Of a stretch of DNA of 64,000 bases, positions 1 through 11,200 are shown piece after piece. The position numbers and the translations under genes are program-made. Every line of letters begins with the position of its first letter. The stretch's first letter is position 1. The notes beneath the pieces were generated by a model that was not told the origin of the DNA, searched no databases, and worked only from the letters and a program-made list of their open reading frames with translations. Source of the DNA: Orthonyx spaldingii (lineage: Eukaryota > Chordata > Aves > Passeriformes > Orthonychidae); contig VZTJ01004286.1 in NCBI GenBank assembly GCA_013397795.1, positions 4,097,503-4,161,502 on the forward strand, read 5' to 3'.

Positions 1-1560
1 GCGTCGGTTCCTTTTTTATCTTAACTGCCACACTGCTGGGAATGAGTTCCACTTTGCCAGTGGAAAAAGCATATCTAGAATAAAATAGGTGCTGTCCACA
101 ATGACTCAACTTCTGCCCTTAGAGATGGTGATCTGTGCTTGCAATCAAACCTGAAATGTTGGTAGCAGGCTCAAGGAAAGCAGGTGAAAGAATGGTTCGA
201 GCTAGGACTAGGAGGTGTGTTTCTTACATTTCATGTTAGTAAGCAGTGTAATATACAGCACAAATAATTCTTATTTTTAATGTTTAAGCAATAGTTATGA
301 ATGTGTTGGGCTGAAGAAATGCCAAATGTACCACTTTTTATTATTATTTTGGGGAAAAGGGATTAAGAGACACTGAGTAAAGGAATTTGTGTTATGTAAG
401 AACTGTAGGACAAGCTAAGTGTCACTGAAAGCAGATCTGAATATCTGTAAGCACAAGTTGGCAAACATTACCTGAAGCTTTTAGTAGACTTTTGCTTGGC
501 CAGTGTCTCCATGAAAATCCTTGTATGGCAACACTAATTTCATAGCACAAGTTTTCTGGTGTATGTCTGTTCACTGCCATGTCAGCTGCAAGCAGAGAGA
601 TTGCACAAATACACACTGGTGTTGTGGTATGAGATTTAGTTCATGTTTTTCTTTGCAATGTGAATAGGAAACTCTTTAGTATTGGACTGAGTTTTCAGAA
701 CTGGGAAGTGATTTGAGGGACTTCAGTTTCAGGGAAGCGTTGAACCTCCTCACTGTTAAAAATCAGGTTTCCTTAAATTCAAATTGTGTCTTTTCAAATG
801 TAAAATATCAGAGTGACCCTTCCTTTAAAAAGCAGCTAATGACTTCAGCACAGTTAGTTCTGTCAAGTGAAGTGCTTACGTGCAGTTTTAAAATGGTGAT
901 TGTTTAGCCTCTGACTCCTGCACCCACATGATCAGTTTAGACATCGGGGCATAACTGATATTAAACCTGGAAATCATTTAAAGCAAACAAGAAAAGCCTT
1001 GTCTCTACAGTGGCATCATTTCCTACGAGATATTAAGGAAAATGGCTTTATGTAAGGAAGGGCATTTCTGTCATTCATCACAGAAGAGTAAAGCAAAAGT
1101 TAATTGTTTTTTTTATTATGTCACAGAAAAAATACTTTTTCTATTTACATATCTAACCATTAAGAATGTTGCAAAGTGACAAATATCTTAAATTACTGTA
1201 AATCCATTTTTAAACTTTAATTTTCTCCAAAGTGCCATGACATTAACCATTACTTTTCATTGTTAAGCATACAGCAACTGTCATAAATATTCAGAAGGGA
1301 CATTAGGTGTAAACAGTCCAGTGCAGTAGGTTTTGTTTTTTGGAGACGTGTCTGCATCAGAAGCATGACATATTTATGTGGAGTAACCTCCTTTTTGTAT
1401 GCGAGTTGGATTTCTATGGGTGCTCTGCTAGTTAATATTGTCACTACTATTTTCCTGTTTCATATGGAATATGGTCTTGAACGTCGTTGTGTAATCATTC
1501 CTTTTATTTGTGCACACTTTTTACTTTAAATAAAACATTTATATTAGACCTCTGTGTGTT
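1..1560 (+). other. probable 3'UTR end of PRKCI (non-coding)
   Basis: No coding exon is visible here; open frames are short and stop-rich. A canonical poly(A) signal AATAAA lies at 1529-1534 on the plus strand and is followed by a T/G-rich stretch (gacctctgtgtg), the pattern of a gene 3' end. In the conserved vertebrate order the gene upstream of SKIL on the same strand is PRKCI, so this is most likely the last part of its 3'UTR. The assignment rests on synteny and the signal only; no protein sequence supports it. Confidence 0.35.
1529..1534 (+). terminator. polyadenylation signal AATAAA
   Basis: Canonical hexamer in an A/T-rich context with a GU-rich element about 20 bases downstream. It is the best candidate 3' end for the gene upstream of SKIL. 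Confidence 0.45.
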
Positions 1561-3796
1561 AAAATCTCAGACAAATACTGTGAAATGCTGGTTTTTGCTT
1601 GGGATCATCATTTGACCCTTTTTAGCTATCCACATCCCATGGGAGCCTTGTTCTAATCTTTTCATTTCTTGTAGAAAATTGCACTGGGATAGGCCACAGC
1701 AACCCAAGAAATGCCTTTCTCACCCTGCATTTACTAAATGTGTCTGAGAATGCAGGTTCTGCTCCAGCATCATTCCCCAGCCTCATGCTTGTCTTGTCCT
1801 TTGGAAAAATACTGTCCTTGTAGGTTCTGTCTTAACTTTCAACACCAGTGATGAGACAAAAGCAGTGAGGTGTCAGTCGTCTGCACAGAGACAGAAATCT
1901 TCAAAGAAAATACAAAATGCTACTCTAGCTTGCTCGTCCAAGGGCCTCTTTCAGCTGGAACTCGTACAACGTCATCTCAGCTGCCAGAGCTGGGATTTGG
2001 AGTTCAGAGCAACGCTCTCGTCTGCCTCACTTACTTCTGCATGATTTATTTCTTTGTTTCTTCAACTCCTCCCCTGCATTCTCAGATTTCTGTCACAGAG
2101 GGTGATGGCACTTAGCTCATACCCTGCTACAGATGCAGTGGTTTAATATCTGTATTTCAGTATCTTCTAAAAGAGATTGTGTCTTGCCTGTTAGCGCGGG
2201 TGTGTGCCGGCAATCGCGGCGAGTGCTGCAGATGGCTGCATATCTTACACGCGTAACCTCCCCCCACGCACGCTCCCTGTTCCTGTTCAGTTGGGTGCCC
2301 AGCTGCTCTCGCCTCAGTCTGAGCAATTGTTTATGCTGAGGCACTCTGTGAAGGAAGCTAATAGCTTGGATAATCTATATATACACTTGATAAGTGCTAA
2401 GCAAGCGTCCGCACTTCAGCATGGTCAGAGTGAGGCATCTAAGCAACAGAGGTATCTGAAACTGGCCACAGAATAATGATGTTTTCCTGGGAAGAGGGAG
2501 CTGGGGATTGGAATCCCTTGGAGAAAGGGTGGATTTTACCTTACCTTGCATTTTTTTGCACACAGTTCCCCATGGGTTTATTTTTAAGATTTTTTTTTTC
2601 CTGCTTATGATAAAGGTATCTGGACTGCATACTTGAAAGATGGCCTCTTACCATTTAATCACCAATAATTAAAGGCAGAGCAGCATCTACTTCCCAGGTC
2701 TGTGCAGCTTTTGTGGAAAGTGGCTTTTTCAGGCATAAATAGAACCAAGAATCTTCTGTGTACAGATCTGGCTTCTAAGCATGAGCAAAGTGTCTGGGCT
2801 TATATCCCTCTTACATCAGAGGAACAGTTCTTCAGAAGCTAATGTATTTTGTACACCATCCCCACTGTGACTTGTCCTGTAGGATGTGGTGTCTGCCAAA
2901 ATCTATCAACTGTTTGTGCTTAAAACACAACCTGTAATAGGGTATCTAATACAGTATGTAGTCATTTTTACCTAACCTGTCATGGGAGGTTTTACTCCTG
3001 TGACAGATCAGCTAACAGTCTGAACTGTTACAATTTACTATTAAACATTGTGATTTCTTTCTTTAAAAAGAACAATATAATCTCATCAGCGAAGAAAATG
3101 TGCTGTCTTTGTTCAGTTAAATTGTGCTCTCCAGGGCACAGTTCACAGTTAAATTGTCTGTCTTCAGGGACTGTGTATCTGGGAAGTTTGTGAGCTTCCC
3201 CAGAGCATCAGCACTTCTTGAAAATTCAGACACTTTATTAATCAAAGCAGGATTCCTCCTGTGCTGTTAGTGCACGTTATTACCGCTTGCAAAGGTCTGT
3301 AACTCAGGTTTTAGTTCACAGTGTCTTCAGAACTGCTTTTCACAGTCCACAGTAGAAGTTGTAGGCAGAGTTAACATCTTTTTTTAGACAATCCTCTACC
3401 TACAAACTTTGTCTTCCATTGCCTGATTATTGTAGCTCTATAGCAACACTATCATTACAGCACAATAGTTACCAGAATTTGCAACCTGGAATGGAACATT
3501 TCTGCAGCAGAACCTGGGGAAAAAAAAACCCAACAAATTAAACAATGTCACTGAATCCTAAGCTTCCATGACATCAGTAGGTCTAATAAAAGATGGAATA
3601 TCTGCCTTCATATGTTGCCTTCCTCACAGACATCGATCAGTTCAGCTCTGATTTTAGACATCTTTCATTTTCTTCAGTAAATTCAAAAGGGATTATGAGA
3701 TAGTGCATTTCACTGATTGGTATTTGAAGAGATTTTATTTTTTTTTTAATCAGGTCCAAAGTCCAAGAGGGTGAAGCAGACAGGAATGTCTAGAAT

Positions 3797-3804
3797 GTCT
3801 AGAC
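3797..3804. promoter_or_regulatory. palindromic SMAD-binding element GTCTAGAC
   Basis: The eight bases GTCTAGAC form the perfect palindromic SBE preferred by SMAD3/SMAD4. A second half site, GTCTAGA, begins at 3788, so the unit GTCTAGA-AT-GTCTAGAC is nearly duplicated. SKIL is a known direct TGF-beta/SMAD target, which makes the position about 1-2 kb upstream of its presumed promoter plausible. The bases are seen; function is inferred. Confidence 0.45.
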
Positions 3805-3978
3805 AATTCCTTCGCAGCTCCGCGTCTTTCAGGATCCGCTCCAAAAGCTGGTGGATTCAGAAAACTTGTTTAATTCTAACATATTGTTGTGGCTTTTAAG
3901 CAGACCTTGTATCTGATTATAAATAAGTACTGGGTGTTAGTATTCTTTACAAAAGTGTTTGCTTTTCTATGAACCCCT

Positions 3979-4022
3979 GATGGTTTGGGTTGGAAGAGAT
4001 CTTTAAGATCACTCAGATCCAA
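3979..4022 (-). mobile_element. CR1 LINE 3'-end remnant
   Basis: The stretch reads as the complement of the CR1 3' tail (gatggtttgggttggaag, then a form of 'cttaaagatcat'). It is truncated after about 45 bases. Confidence 0.7.
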
Positions 4023-4530
4023 AGACATTGTAGATATTGTTGTAGATACCACAGTGATGGGGTAGTTTAGAGTTAAGAGGTGACTCTTGAAGCAGCCTTG
4101 CAGTGATGCTCAAGGGCCTCTCCGTCAGCGAGCCCGGCCAGCCCAGAGGGAATCTGAGCATATCAAAGGTGCGAAGTCAAGGATTAGAGAGCACCAAACG
4201 CCTCTCAGCTGATCAGCAGCGAGGCAGATTCTGTGGCTGTGCCATAATCCCCCTTGGACAGCATTAGGGAACAGCGCGGAAGGGCCGGTGCTAAGCGGTG
4301 CCTGGTGGTTGTACAACTGCCCCATTTTCATGTGCTGTGCTTTTGTGCTCGCATCAAAATATGTAACTGTGTGGGATGAAAGGAAACGGCAAATTGGATT
4401 GCGCCGTAATCCCAGTCGAAGCGCTGTCTTCACAAAGATGTAAACTAAAAAGCTTTGGGCTTCTTGCAGGCAGAAGAAACTTGTAATACATGAACGAGTT
4501 GTACAGCGACTAAGCAGTCCCTGAAGAGCA

Positions 4531-4980
4531 TCTTCCCCGCCTCTCCGCGGTTTGATCATTCCGCTTCCCAAAACATCTCCTGCGCCTCAGCATCTCCTGC
4601 GAGCCCTGGCTGGAGGGAGCGGCCTGTGACACTGCTTCGGGGACAGACACCATCACACTCACCCGCCTTCCCCACGTCTCCCCGTCCCCAGCAGCGGGGT
4701 GTCAGAGCACAGCCCGCCCTCGCTGGGGGACAGTCACTGAGGGGCCCTGGCTGAGGGACCCTCTTTGAGGGACAGTCACTCAGGGACTCACTGACGGACC
4801 CTCTTTGAGGGACCCTTGCTGAGGGACCTTCTTTGAGGGACCGTCACTGAGGGAGCCTCGCTGGGGGACAGTCACTGAGGGACGGTCACGGAGAGCCCCG
4901 CGCTGGCGGTATCTGCCCGCCGCCGCCGCCTCAGGGGAGCGACACGCCCGACAGCTCCCCGACACCACCCGGGCCTCCTC
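4531..4980. promoter_or_regulatory. GC-rich block at the probable SKIL promoter
   Basis: Base composition switches from AT-rich to GC- and CpG-rich and runs into the assembly gap. SKIL starts coding about 2.2 kb downstream, and its first exon is usually non-coding and lies in a CpG island, so this block plus the gap is the expected promoter. No TATA box or transcription start could be identified. Confidence 0.4.
4731..4896. repeat. 14-bp minisatellite, about 12 units
   Basis: Tandem units of the form cNNtcNctgaggga (for example cagtcactgaggga, ccctctttgaggga, ccgtcactgaggga) follow each other with one 12-base unit. The array ends about 85 bases before the gap. Confidence 0.9.
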
Positions 4981-5897
4981 NNNNNNNNNNNNNNNNNNNN
5001 NNNNNNNNNNNNNNNNNNNNNNNNNNNNNNNNNNNNNNNNNNNNNNNNNNNNNNNNNNNNNNNNNNNNNNNNNNNNNNNNNNNNNNNNNNNNNNNNNNNN
5101 NNNNNNNNNNNNNNNNNNNNNNNNNNNNNNNNNNNNNNNNNNNNNNNNNNNNNNNNNNNNNNNNNNNNNNNNNNNNNNNNNNNNNNNNNNNNNNNNNNNN
5201 NNNNNNNNNNNNNNNNNNNNNNNNNNNNNNNNNNNNNNNNNNNNNNNNNNNNNNNNNNNNNNNNNNNNNNNNNNNNNNNNNNNNNNNNNNNNNNNNNNNN
5301 NNNNNNNNNNNNNNNNNNNNNNNNNNNNNNNNNNNNNNNNNNNNNNNNNNNNNNNNNNNNNNNNNNNNNNNNNNNNNNNNNNNNNNNNNNNNNNNNNNNN
5401 NNNNNNNNNNNNNNNNNNNNNNNNNNNNNNNNNNNNNNNNNNNNNNNNNNNNNNNNNNNNNNNNNNNNNNNNNNNNNNNNNNNNNNNNNNNNNNNNNNNN
5501 NNNNNNNNNNNNNNNNNNNNNNNNNNNNNNNNNNNNNNNNNNNNNNNNNNNNNNNNNNNNNNNNNNNNNNNNNNNNNNNNNNNNNNNNNNNNNNNNNNNN
5601 NNNNNNNNNNNNNNNNNNNNNNNNNNNNNNNNNNNNNNNNNNNNNNNNNNNNNNNNNNNNNNNNNNNNNNNNNNNNNNNNNNNNNNNNNNNNNNNNNNNN
5701 NNNNNNNNNNNNNNNNNNNNNNNNNNNNNNNNNNNNNNNNNNNNNNNNNNNNNNNNNNNNNNNNNNNNNNNNNNNNNNNNNNNNNNNNNNNNNNNNNNNN
5801 NNNNNNNNNNNNNNNNNNNNNNNNNNNNNNNNNNNNNNNNNNNNNNNNNNNNNNNNNNNNNNNNNNNNNNNNNNNNNNNNNNNNNNNNNNNNNNNNN
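4981..5897. other. assembly gap (917 N)
   Basis: All bases are N. The left flank is GC-rich with a minisatellite. The gap probably conceals the core promoter and the non-coding first exon of SKIL. Open frames that cross it are artefacts. Confidence 1.
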
Positions 5898-5972
5898 GGT
5901 AGCGCCCATCGGTCGGGGGCTCGTCCCGGTGTTCCACGAGTTACTGGGAAACGCACCCTGCCTCTGGCAGGG

Positions 5973-6296
5973 AATCCCTGAGTGGTTTGGACTGGAAGGG
6001 GCCTTAAAGCTCATTTCCTTCCAACCCCCCCGCTATGGGCAGGGACACATTCCACTATCCCAGGCTGCCCCAAGCCCCATCCAACCTAGCCTTGGACACT
6101 CCTCGGGATGGGGCAGACACAGCTTCTCTGAACGACCTGTGCCAGTACCTCACTGCTCTCACAGAGAATAATTTCTTCCTTGTATCAGGTCTAAACGTTC
6201 CCTCTCTCAGCTTAAAGCCATTCCCTCTCGTCCTGTCACTCCATGCCCTTGTCAAAAGTCCCTCTCCAGCTCTCTTGAAGCCCCTTTAGGTTCTGA
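5973..6296 (-). mobile_element. CR1 LINE fragment, antisense
   Basis: About 320 bases read as the complement of the CR1 3' end, starting from the tail (agtggtttggactggaag) and running through 'gggcagggacacattccact', 'ggatggggcagacacagc' and 'ctcgtcctgtcactccatgc'. It is 5'-truncated in the usual way for CR1 and lies in the presumed first intron of SKIL. Confidence 0.93.
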
Positions 6297-7153
6297 GCAA
6301 ACTCTGGGATTGCTTGTGATCGGCCTCTCTCTCTTTCACAGGTTATCAGGAAGGACTGGCAGAACTCTGTGCTAGCACACGGCGTGAATTCAGCCTATGG
6401 CCTGGATCTCACCTCTATTACTAATAACGCAGGCTGGGAAAATTCTGACACACGCCTGTGACATCTGGGCGAAAGGTGACTCTCTAGGGACGTTTAGTTT
6501 TTGCCGTCGATCTGGATCAGCCTTTAATTTGAGGATTTATTTGTGAACTGCCATAGCAGCTGTCACAGTGGTGGTAAAATCATAAAGCTGACAGCACAGT
6601 AAAGCAAGCCCTTAAGATTGTGTTTGATCTCTGGGAGCTGAAAGTGCTGAATAAAATTTTCACACAACTTAAACTACGTTTTGGATCAGTTGCGTTAAGA
6701 TTGACATTCTTTGAACTGAGCCCATTTTTCTATTTTAATATTTAAATAGAGACTTATTTGAAAAGACAGTATATTTTTAAAGGAAAAAAAATGATTGAGG
6801 ATGAACACGCATCAGTGCATCGTTTTTTACTAAATTGCTGGACAAGACTACTGTGTAAAATAGTGGGTAGGGTATGAAGAAAATCTTTTGTATACATATT
6901 ACATTGGGGTTTTTATATTATAAAATTGAACAAATAACTAAGAAAAACCTCTCCATTAGTAATTTTATGATATTATGTGCAAAATGGGTTACAGTTTTTA
7001 CTGTTGGATGCTGAAGAAGTAATGTTTTAGTGAAAGGAGCGTGCAGCTTGGTGTACCTGAGGTAATCCAAGATCACATGAAACTATTTTTTATATGAACA
7101 AGCAAGAAGATGCACATTCAGAACTGACTTAATTAAAGCTCCAGTGTTTAGCG
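6297..7153 (+). other. SKIL intron 1 end and 5'UTR
   Basis: Stretch between the CR1 fragment and the SKIL start codon. It must contain the 3' end of the first intron and the 5'UTR part of the first coding exon. Several AG dinucleotides could be the acceptor (for example the one ending cattcag near 7120), but none stands out. No other gene is seen. Confidence 0.5.
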
Positions 7154-8260
7154 ATGGAAAGCCCACAGATAAACTTCCCTCTAGGTCTGGTTTCAGACCA
7201 GAAAAGAAGCAGGATCCAAGAGGATGGGAGTCCTCCATTGAAAAAAGCAATGACAGAAATGCATGTAAATAACAAAGTACAGGTCGTAATAAATAAATTG
7301 CCAACAATAAAGAAGGAAAACCTGGATGACTATGACGAAACTCCGGTGGAGGCTGATGGGGAAACCGCCAAGCCAAACAGTGCTTCACTCTCTGAGCCTT
7401 TGAGTTTAAATCCAGGTTTGAAACACACGCTGGCACAGTTCCACCTCAGCAGCCAGAGTTCGCTGGGTGGACCTGCAGCTTTTTCAGCTCGGTATTCCCA
7501 GGAAAGTATGTCACCCACCGTCTTCCTGCCTCTCCCATCACCGCAAATACTCTCTGGTCCACTGCTCATCCCTCCAGACAGCTCCACGGAGCTCACCCAG
7601 ACCCTGCTGGAGGGGGAATCCATCTCTTGTTTTAAAGTCGGAGGAGAAAAAAGACTTTGTCTGCCTCAAGTGTTGAATTCGGTCCTCCGAGACTTTTCCT
7701 TGCAGCAGATCAACACGGTGTGTGATGAACTCTATATCTACTGCTCAAGGTGCACTTCTGACCAGCTTCACATTCTGAAGGTTTTGGGAATTCTTCCGTT
7801 CAACGCTCCGTCCTGTGGGCTCATTACGCTGACGGATGCTCAGAGACTATGCAACGCTTTACTGCGCCCTCGCACTTTCCCCCAAAGTGGCAGTTTCCTC
7901 CCTGGTAAGAACACCTTGGCCCAGCTGAAAGAGACTGGCAGTGCCTTTGAAGTAGAGCATGAATGCCTGGGCAAGTGCCAGGGGTTGTTTGCACCTCAGT
8001 TCTACCTTGCCCCAGATGACCCCTGTATCCAGTGCTTGGAATGCTACGGGATGTTCTCGCCCCAGACCTTCGTGATGCATTCACACAGATCCCCGGACAA
8101 GAGGACCTGCCACTGGGGGTTTGAGTCGGCCAAGTGGCACTGCTACCTGCACATTAACCAAAAATACCTGGGCACGTCAGAGGAGAGAGAGCTGAAGCAT
8201 CTCTTGGAGGAAATGAAGGAGAAATTCAGCGAGAAAAATCAGAAAAGAACTCGGTCCAAA
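7154..8260 (+). CDS. SKIL: SKIL coding exon 1 (residues 1-369)
   Basis: Carries the start codon, the R-SMAD-binding motif, the whole Dachshund-type domain and the SAND-like zinc domain with its Cys/His pairs (C271, C275, C291, C294, C319, H320, C330). It ends in phase 0 at aaa|gtaagt, a strong donor. The frame stays open for 21 more codons in the intron, to a stop ending at 8326. Confidence 0.98.
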
Positions 8261-11200
8261 GTAAGTTCACCTGGTGGTGTAGAGCTCCCAGATCTCTTTC
8301 TGCTCACACGTAAATACTTGTTTTAGAAGCGTGTTACTTGGCTTTTCTAAGTGGGAATACTTGTCACATCAAGCCTAAGTTAAATTTGTGAGAGAGCTTC
8401 ACCATGGAAATAACATTTCTCATTAAAAGAGGTGGTAATTTCTTTCCTCTTTGGGCTGCAAGTAACCATTCGAGCTGGCTTGGCTCAGTTGATTCTTGTT
8501 CTGTCCTAAGGTATACAGACTCTGGAAAATTCAGGCTATTTTGGAAATTTTCATTCTCCCGTTTGACCTTTGAGTAGGTTTTATGCAGTGTGTGCTGCAG
8601 CAGCTGAGCAAAGCAGAAAAGAGCTTGAAAATCAAGCACTACAAATGAATTCTTGATTTGTTATTTGTACTCCAGCATGCACACATGGGCTGGATGGCAA
8701 CCTGGCTTGCTGGCCACCCATCTCATGACTTGTGTTCAGGGTAATGGTGCTTTGCTAAATGGCTGTTTAGAAGCCCAAAGTCTGCTTGTTCAGCAAGAGC
8801 TTTCTGTTTAAACCACTTGTGCAGTGAAATATGCCAGAAAGAGGGGGTTTTAAGCAGCCCAAGTAATGAGCTGTAGGCCGGTATCTTGACAATAGTTAAT
8901 AATAGACATCTTATTTTTTCCTAAAATACTGCTGCAAGTCTGTGCTGTGGTTCCAAAATACAGAGCTTATTTGTCCCCTGGAGAGCTTCTACTTTAAATA
9001 ATAGGACAAGCAGCAGAGAAACATTAATATCATAGATGTTCCCATTCATAGCACAATTTTGGGGTATAATTTAAACTTTAAGAGGTTTTTAATGGTTTCT
9101 GCCCCATGACTGTTTCTTTTCAGTGTATTTGGTGTTTCTCTCTCTGTTTGATGGCTGCTGGTTTGACGACAAATCCATGTTGCCTGTTGGATGTTTTGTG
9201 GTGGGTTTCAAAATAGCAGCAAGAGCAGCGCAGATGGTTGAGCCCAAAAAGGGGTGCTATGAGCTGACACCTTTCAGCACAAATTTCTGAAAAGTTGGTG
9301 TTGCAGGAAGGCTGACTGTAGTAACAGGTATTGTTACAGTGGTGCCAGTCTGCAGGAAGAGATTTTAACAGCAGATTCCCATGGAAGTCTGCAGTATGGC
9401 ATGCTTCCACATGCTGAATTACTTGAAGATGCAGTCTCCTAGCAAAGAGACTTTGCTGTTCAACTGATAAAGACATGTCAGTCTTTATTCTTGCAATGCC
9501 AGTGTAGGAAATTAACTACAGCATGGTGGATGCATCAGTGGGAATAGTCTTCCATATTCACACTATAAATACTACTTCCCTTTCCACAGCAGCAGATTTC
9601 AGACTATGAGATCTTTCAGTTTCATGTGCAAAGATGAAAAAAACCCAGCTGAAATTAGCAGTGGCAGTAATTGGGACTGGACTGGTGCAAATGAAAAACT
9701 AAAACTTTCTGCAGTCTTCCGTTGCAGACCTGTGTGGTCCTTTCTTACAAAGCAACTATGAAACCAGAGTGAGAAGCTGTGAAAACCTGAAGAAGATACA
9801 ACGGTGGGGGAGGTTTTGGGGTTTTTTCCATCTTGTGGGTTTTCATCTGGGAAGTACAAAAGAACAAAAGAGTTTAAGAGGTCAGTGTTGGAGTACAGTT
9901 TCCCTTTCCTTGTCCTGGGGAAGCTTAGGCTGCTTCAGTTGTCTTTTCACAGAATCACAGAATGGTTTGGGTTAGAAGGGACCTTAAAGGTCATTTCATT
10001 TCACCCCCTGCCCTGAGCAGGGACACCTTCCACTAGACCAGACTGCTCACAGCTCCATCCAGCATGACCTTGAACACCTCCAGGGATGGGGCAGCCACAA
10101 CCTCTTTTCCTCATTTCTGTGTTGTGGGAGAGGTATCAGGTATGACATGTAGACATTCCCTTTCCTTGCACTCCTAGGAGAATTTATTTGCAGGATGTTC
10201 CGTTTGCTGTTCTGTCACCTCCTCACCACCGTTGCTGAGTCAGTCCTCAGAAGTGCTGACACATCTTTGTGGTTATCTTGGAGGGCCCAGGAAGAACAGT
10301 TGCCCTTGGCTAGGTCTTTCCCCACCTAGTGATAATGAATTACTTGAGTGCCATAGTCTTTGGAGCATCCTGTGCCTTGCCTTTCTCCTTAGTGTTTCAC
10401 CCTGAGTTTACTCACAGTGCAAATACACTTTTGTTTCAATATTTTAAGAGCAAAGTACTCTTGAGATTAATTCCTTTCTGTTCTTTGTGCTAATAATAAA
10501 GCTGTGAGCTGTGTGCCTGATTGTCATAATTTTCTGTGGAGTTCTAGACTGCAGTGCAACATCCACCTGCTCTTCATGGAACAGCTGTCACTGAGTCTCT
10601 GCTGATTCCTGTGCTGACAGATCCTTGTTCCCTTTGACTTTGCGACAGTTTCTCATCATCTCTGCACTGAAACTTGGTCTTGCTTCTCAGGCTGATTCTT
10701 TGAGCTGGTCACAGTGCGTGGGGGAGAGCTGTCAGTGTGGAGGGTTAACATTTCTTCTGAGGGTTTTATAAATCCAATCTGTGCTAAAACTACTGCCTTA
10801 ATGCTTACACTGAAACCATTACTTACCTATGTATTTTTCCTTAAAGAGCAGATTTGTCCAGCTAGCTTAGAAGAAAAATAAGGCATTTTTCATGTAACTC
10901 TTTAAAACAGTTTGAGTAGAAGTAATCCAACTTATTGTGTTTACAGAATTATTTAAGAGCATCTAAAATAAACAAATTGTTGGGTAATGATATACACACA
11001 CACATATATATATATATATATCTTGCAAGAGATGCCTTATTTCATTTACCTGGATGGTGAGGGAAGAATCCTGTTAGAAAAAGACTTCATGTTTATGGTA
11101 ACGTTTCATTTTCTTTCCTAAGTAAAAATTTGATTGCATGCTATGAAATTCATTTGCAAGATGCACACTAGTAGGTAGACCATAAATTCAGTTTCCACTT

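Larger units (their letters stand above)
1561..4530. other. intergenic spacer upstream of SKIL
   Basis: No exon, RNA gene or long open frame is supported. The stretch is mostly AT-rich and holds a small CpG-containing cluster near 2190-2345, a short CR1 remnant at 3979-4022 and a palindromic SMAD element at 3797-3804. Confidence 0.6.

Noticed and set aside
4731..4896. CRISPR-like repeat array
   Set aside because: Units are 14 bases with no unique spacers; it is a minisatellite in vertebrate DNA.
4780..6014. Long minus-strand open frames of 340-385 codons
   Set aside because: They are open only because they cross the N gap; the flanks are a minisatellite and GC-rich DNA.
9120..9476. 118-codon minus-strand frame in SKIL intron 1
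   Set aside because: No recognised protein or transposon match, no strong start context, intronic.
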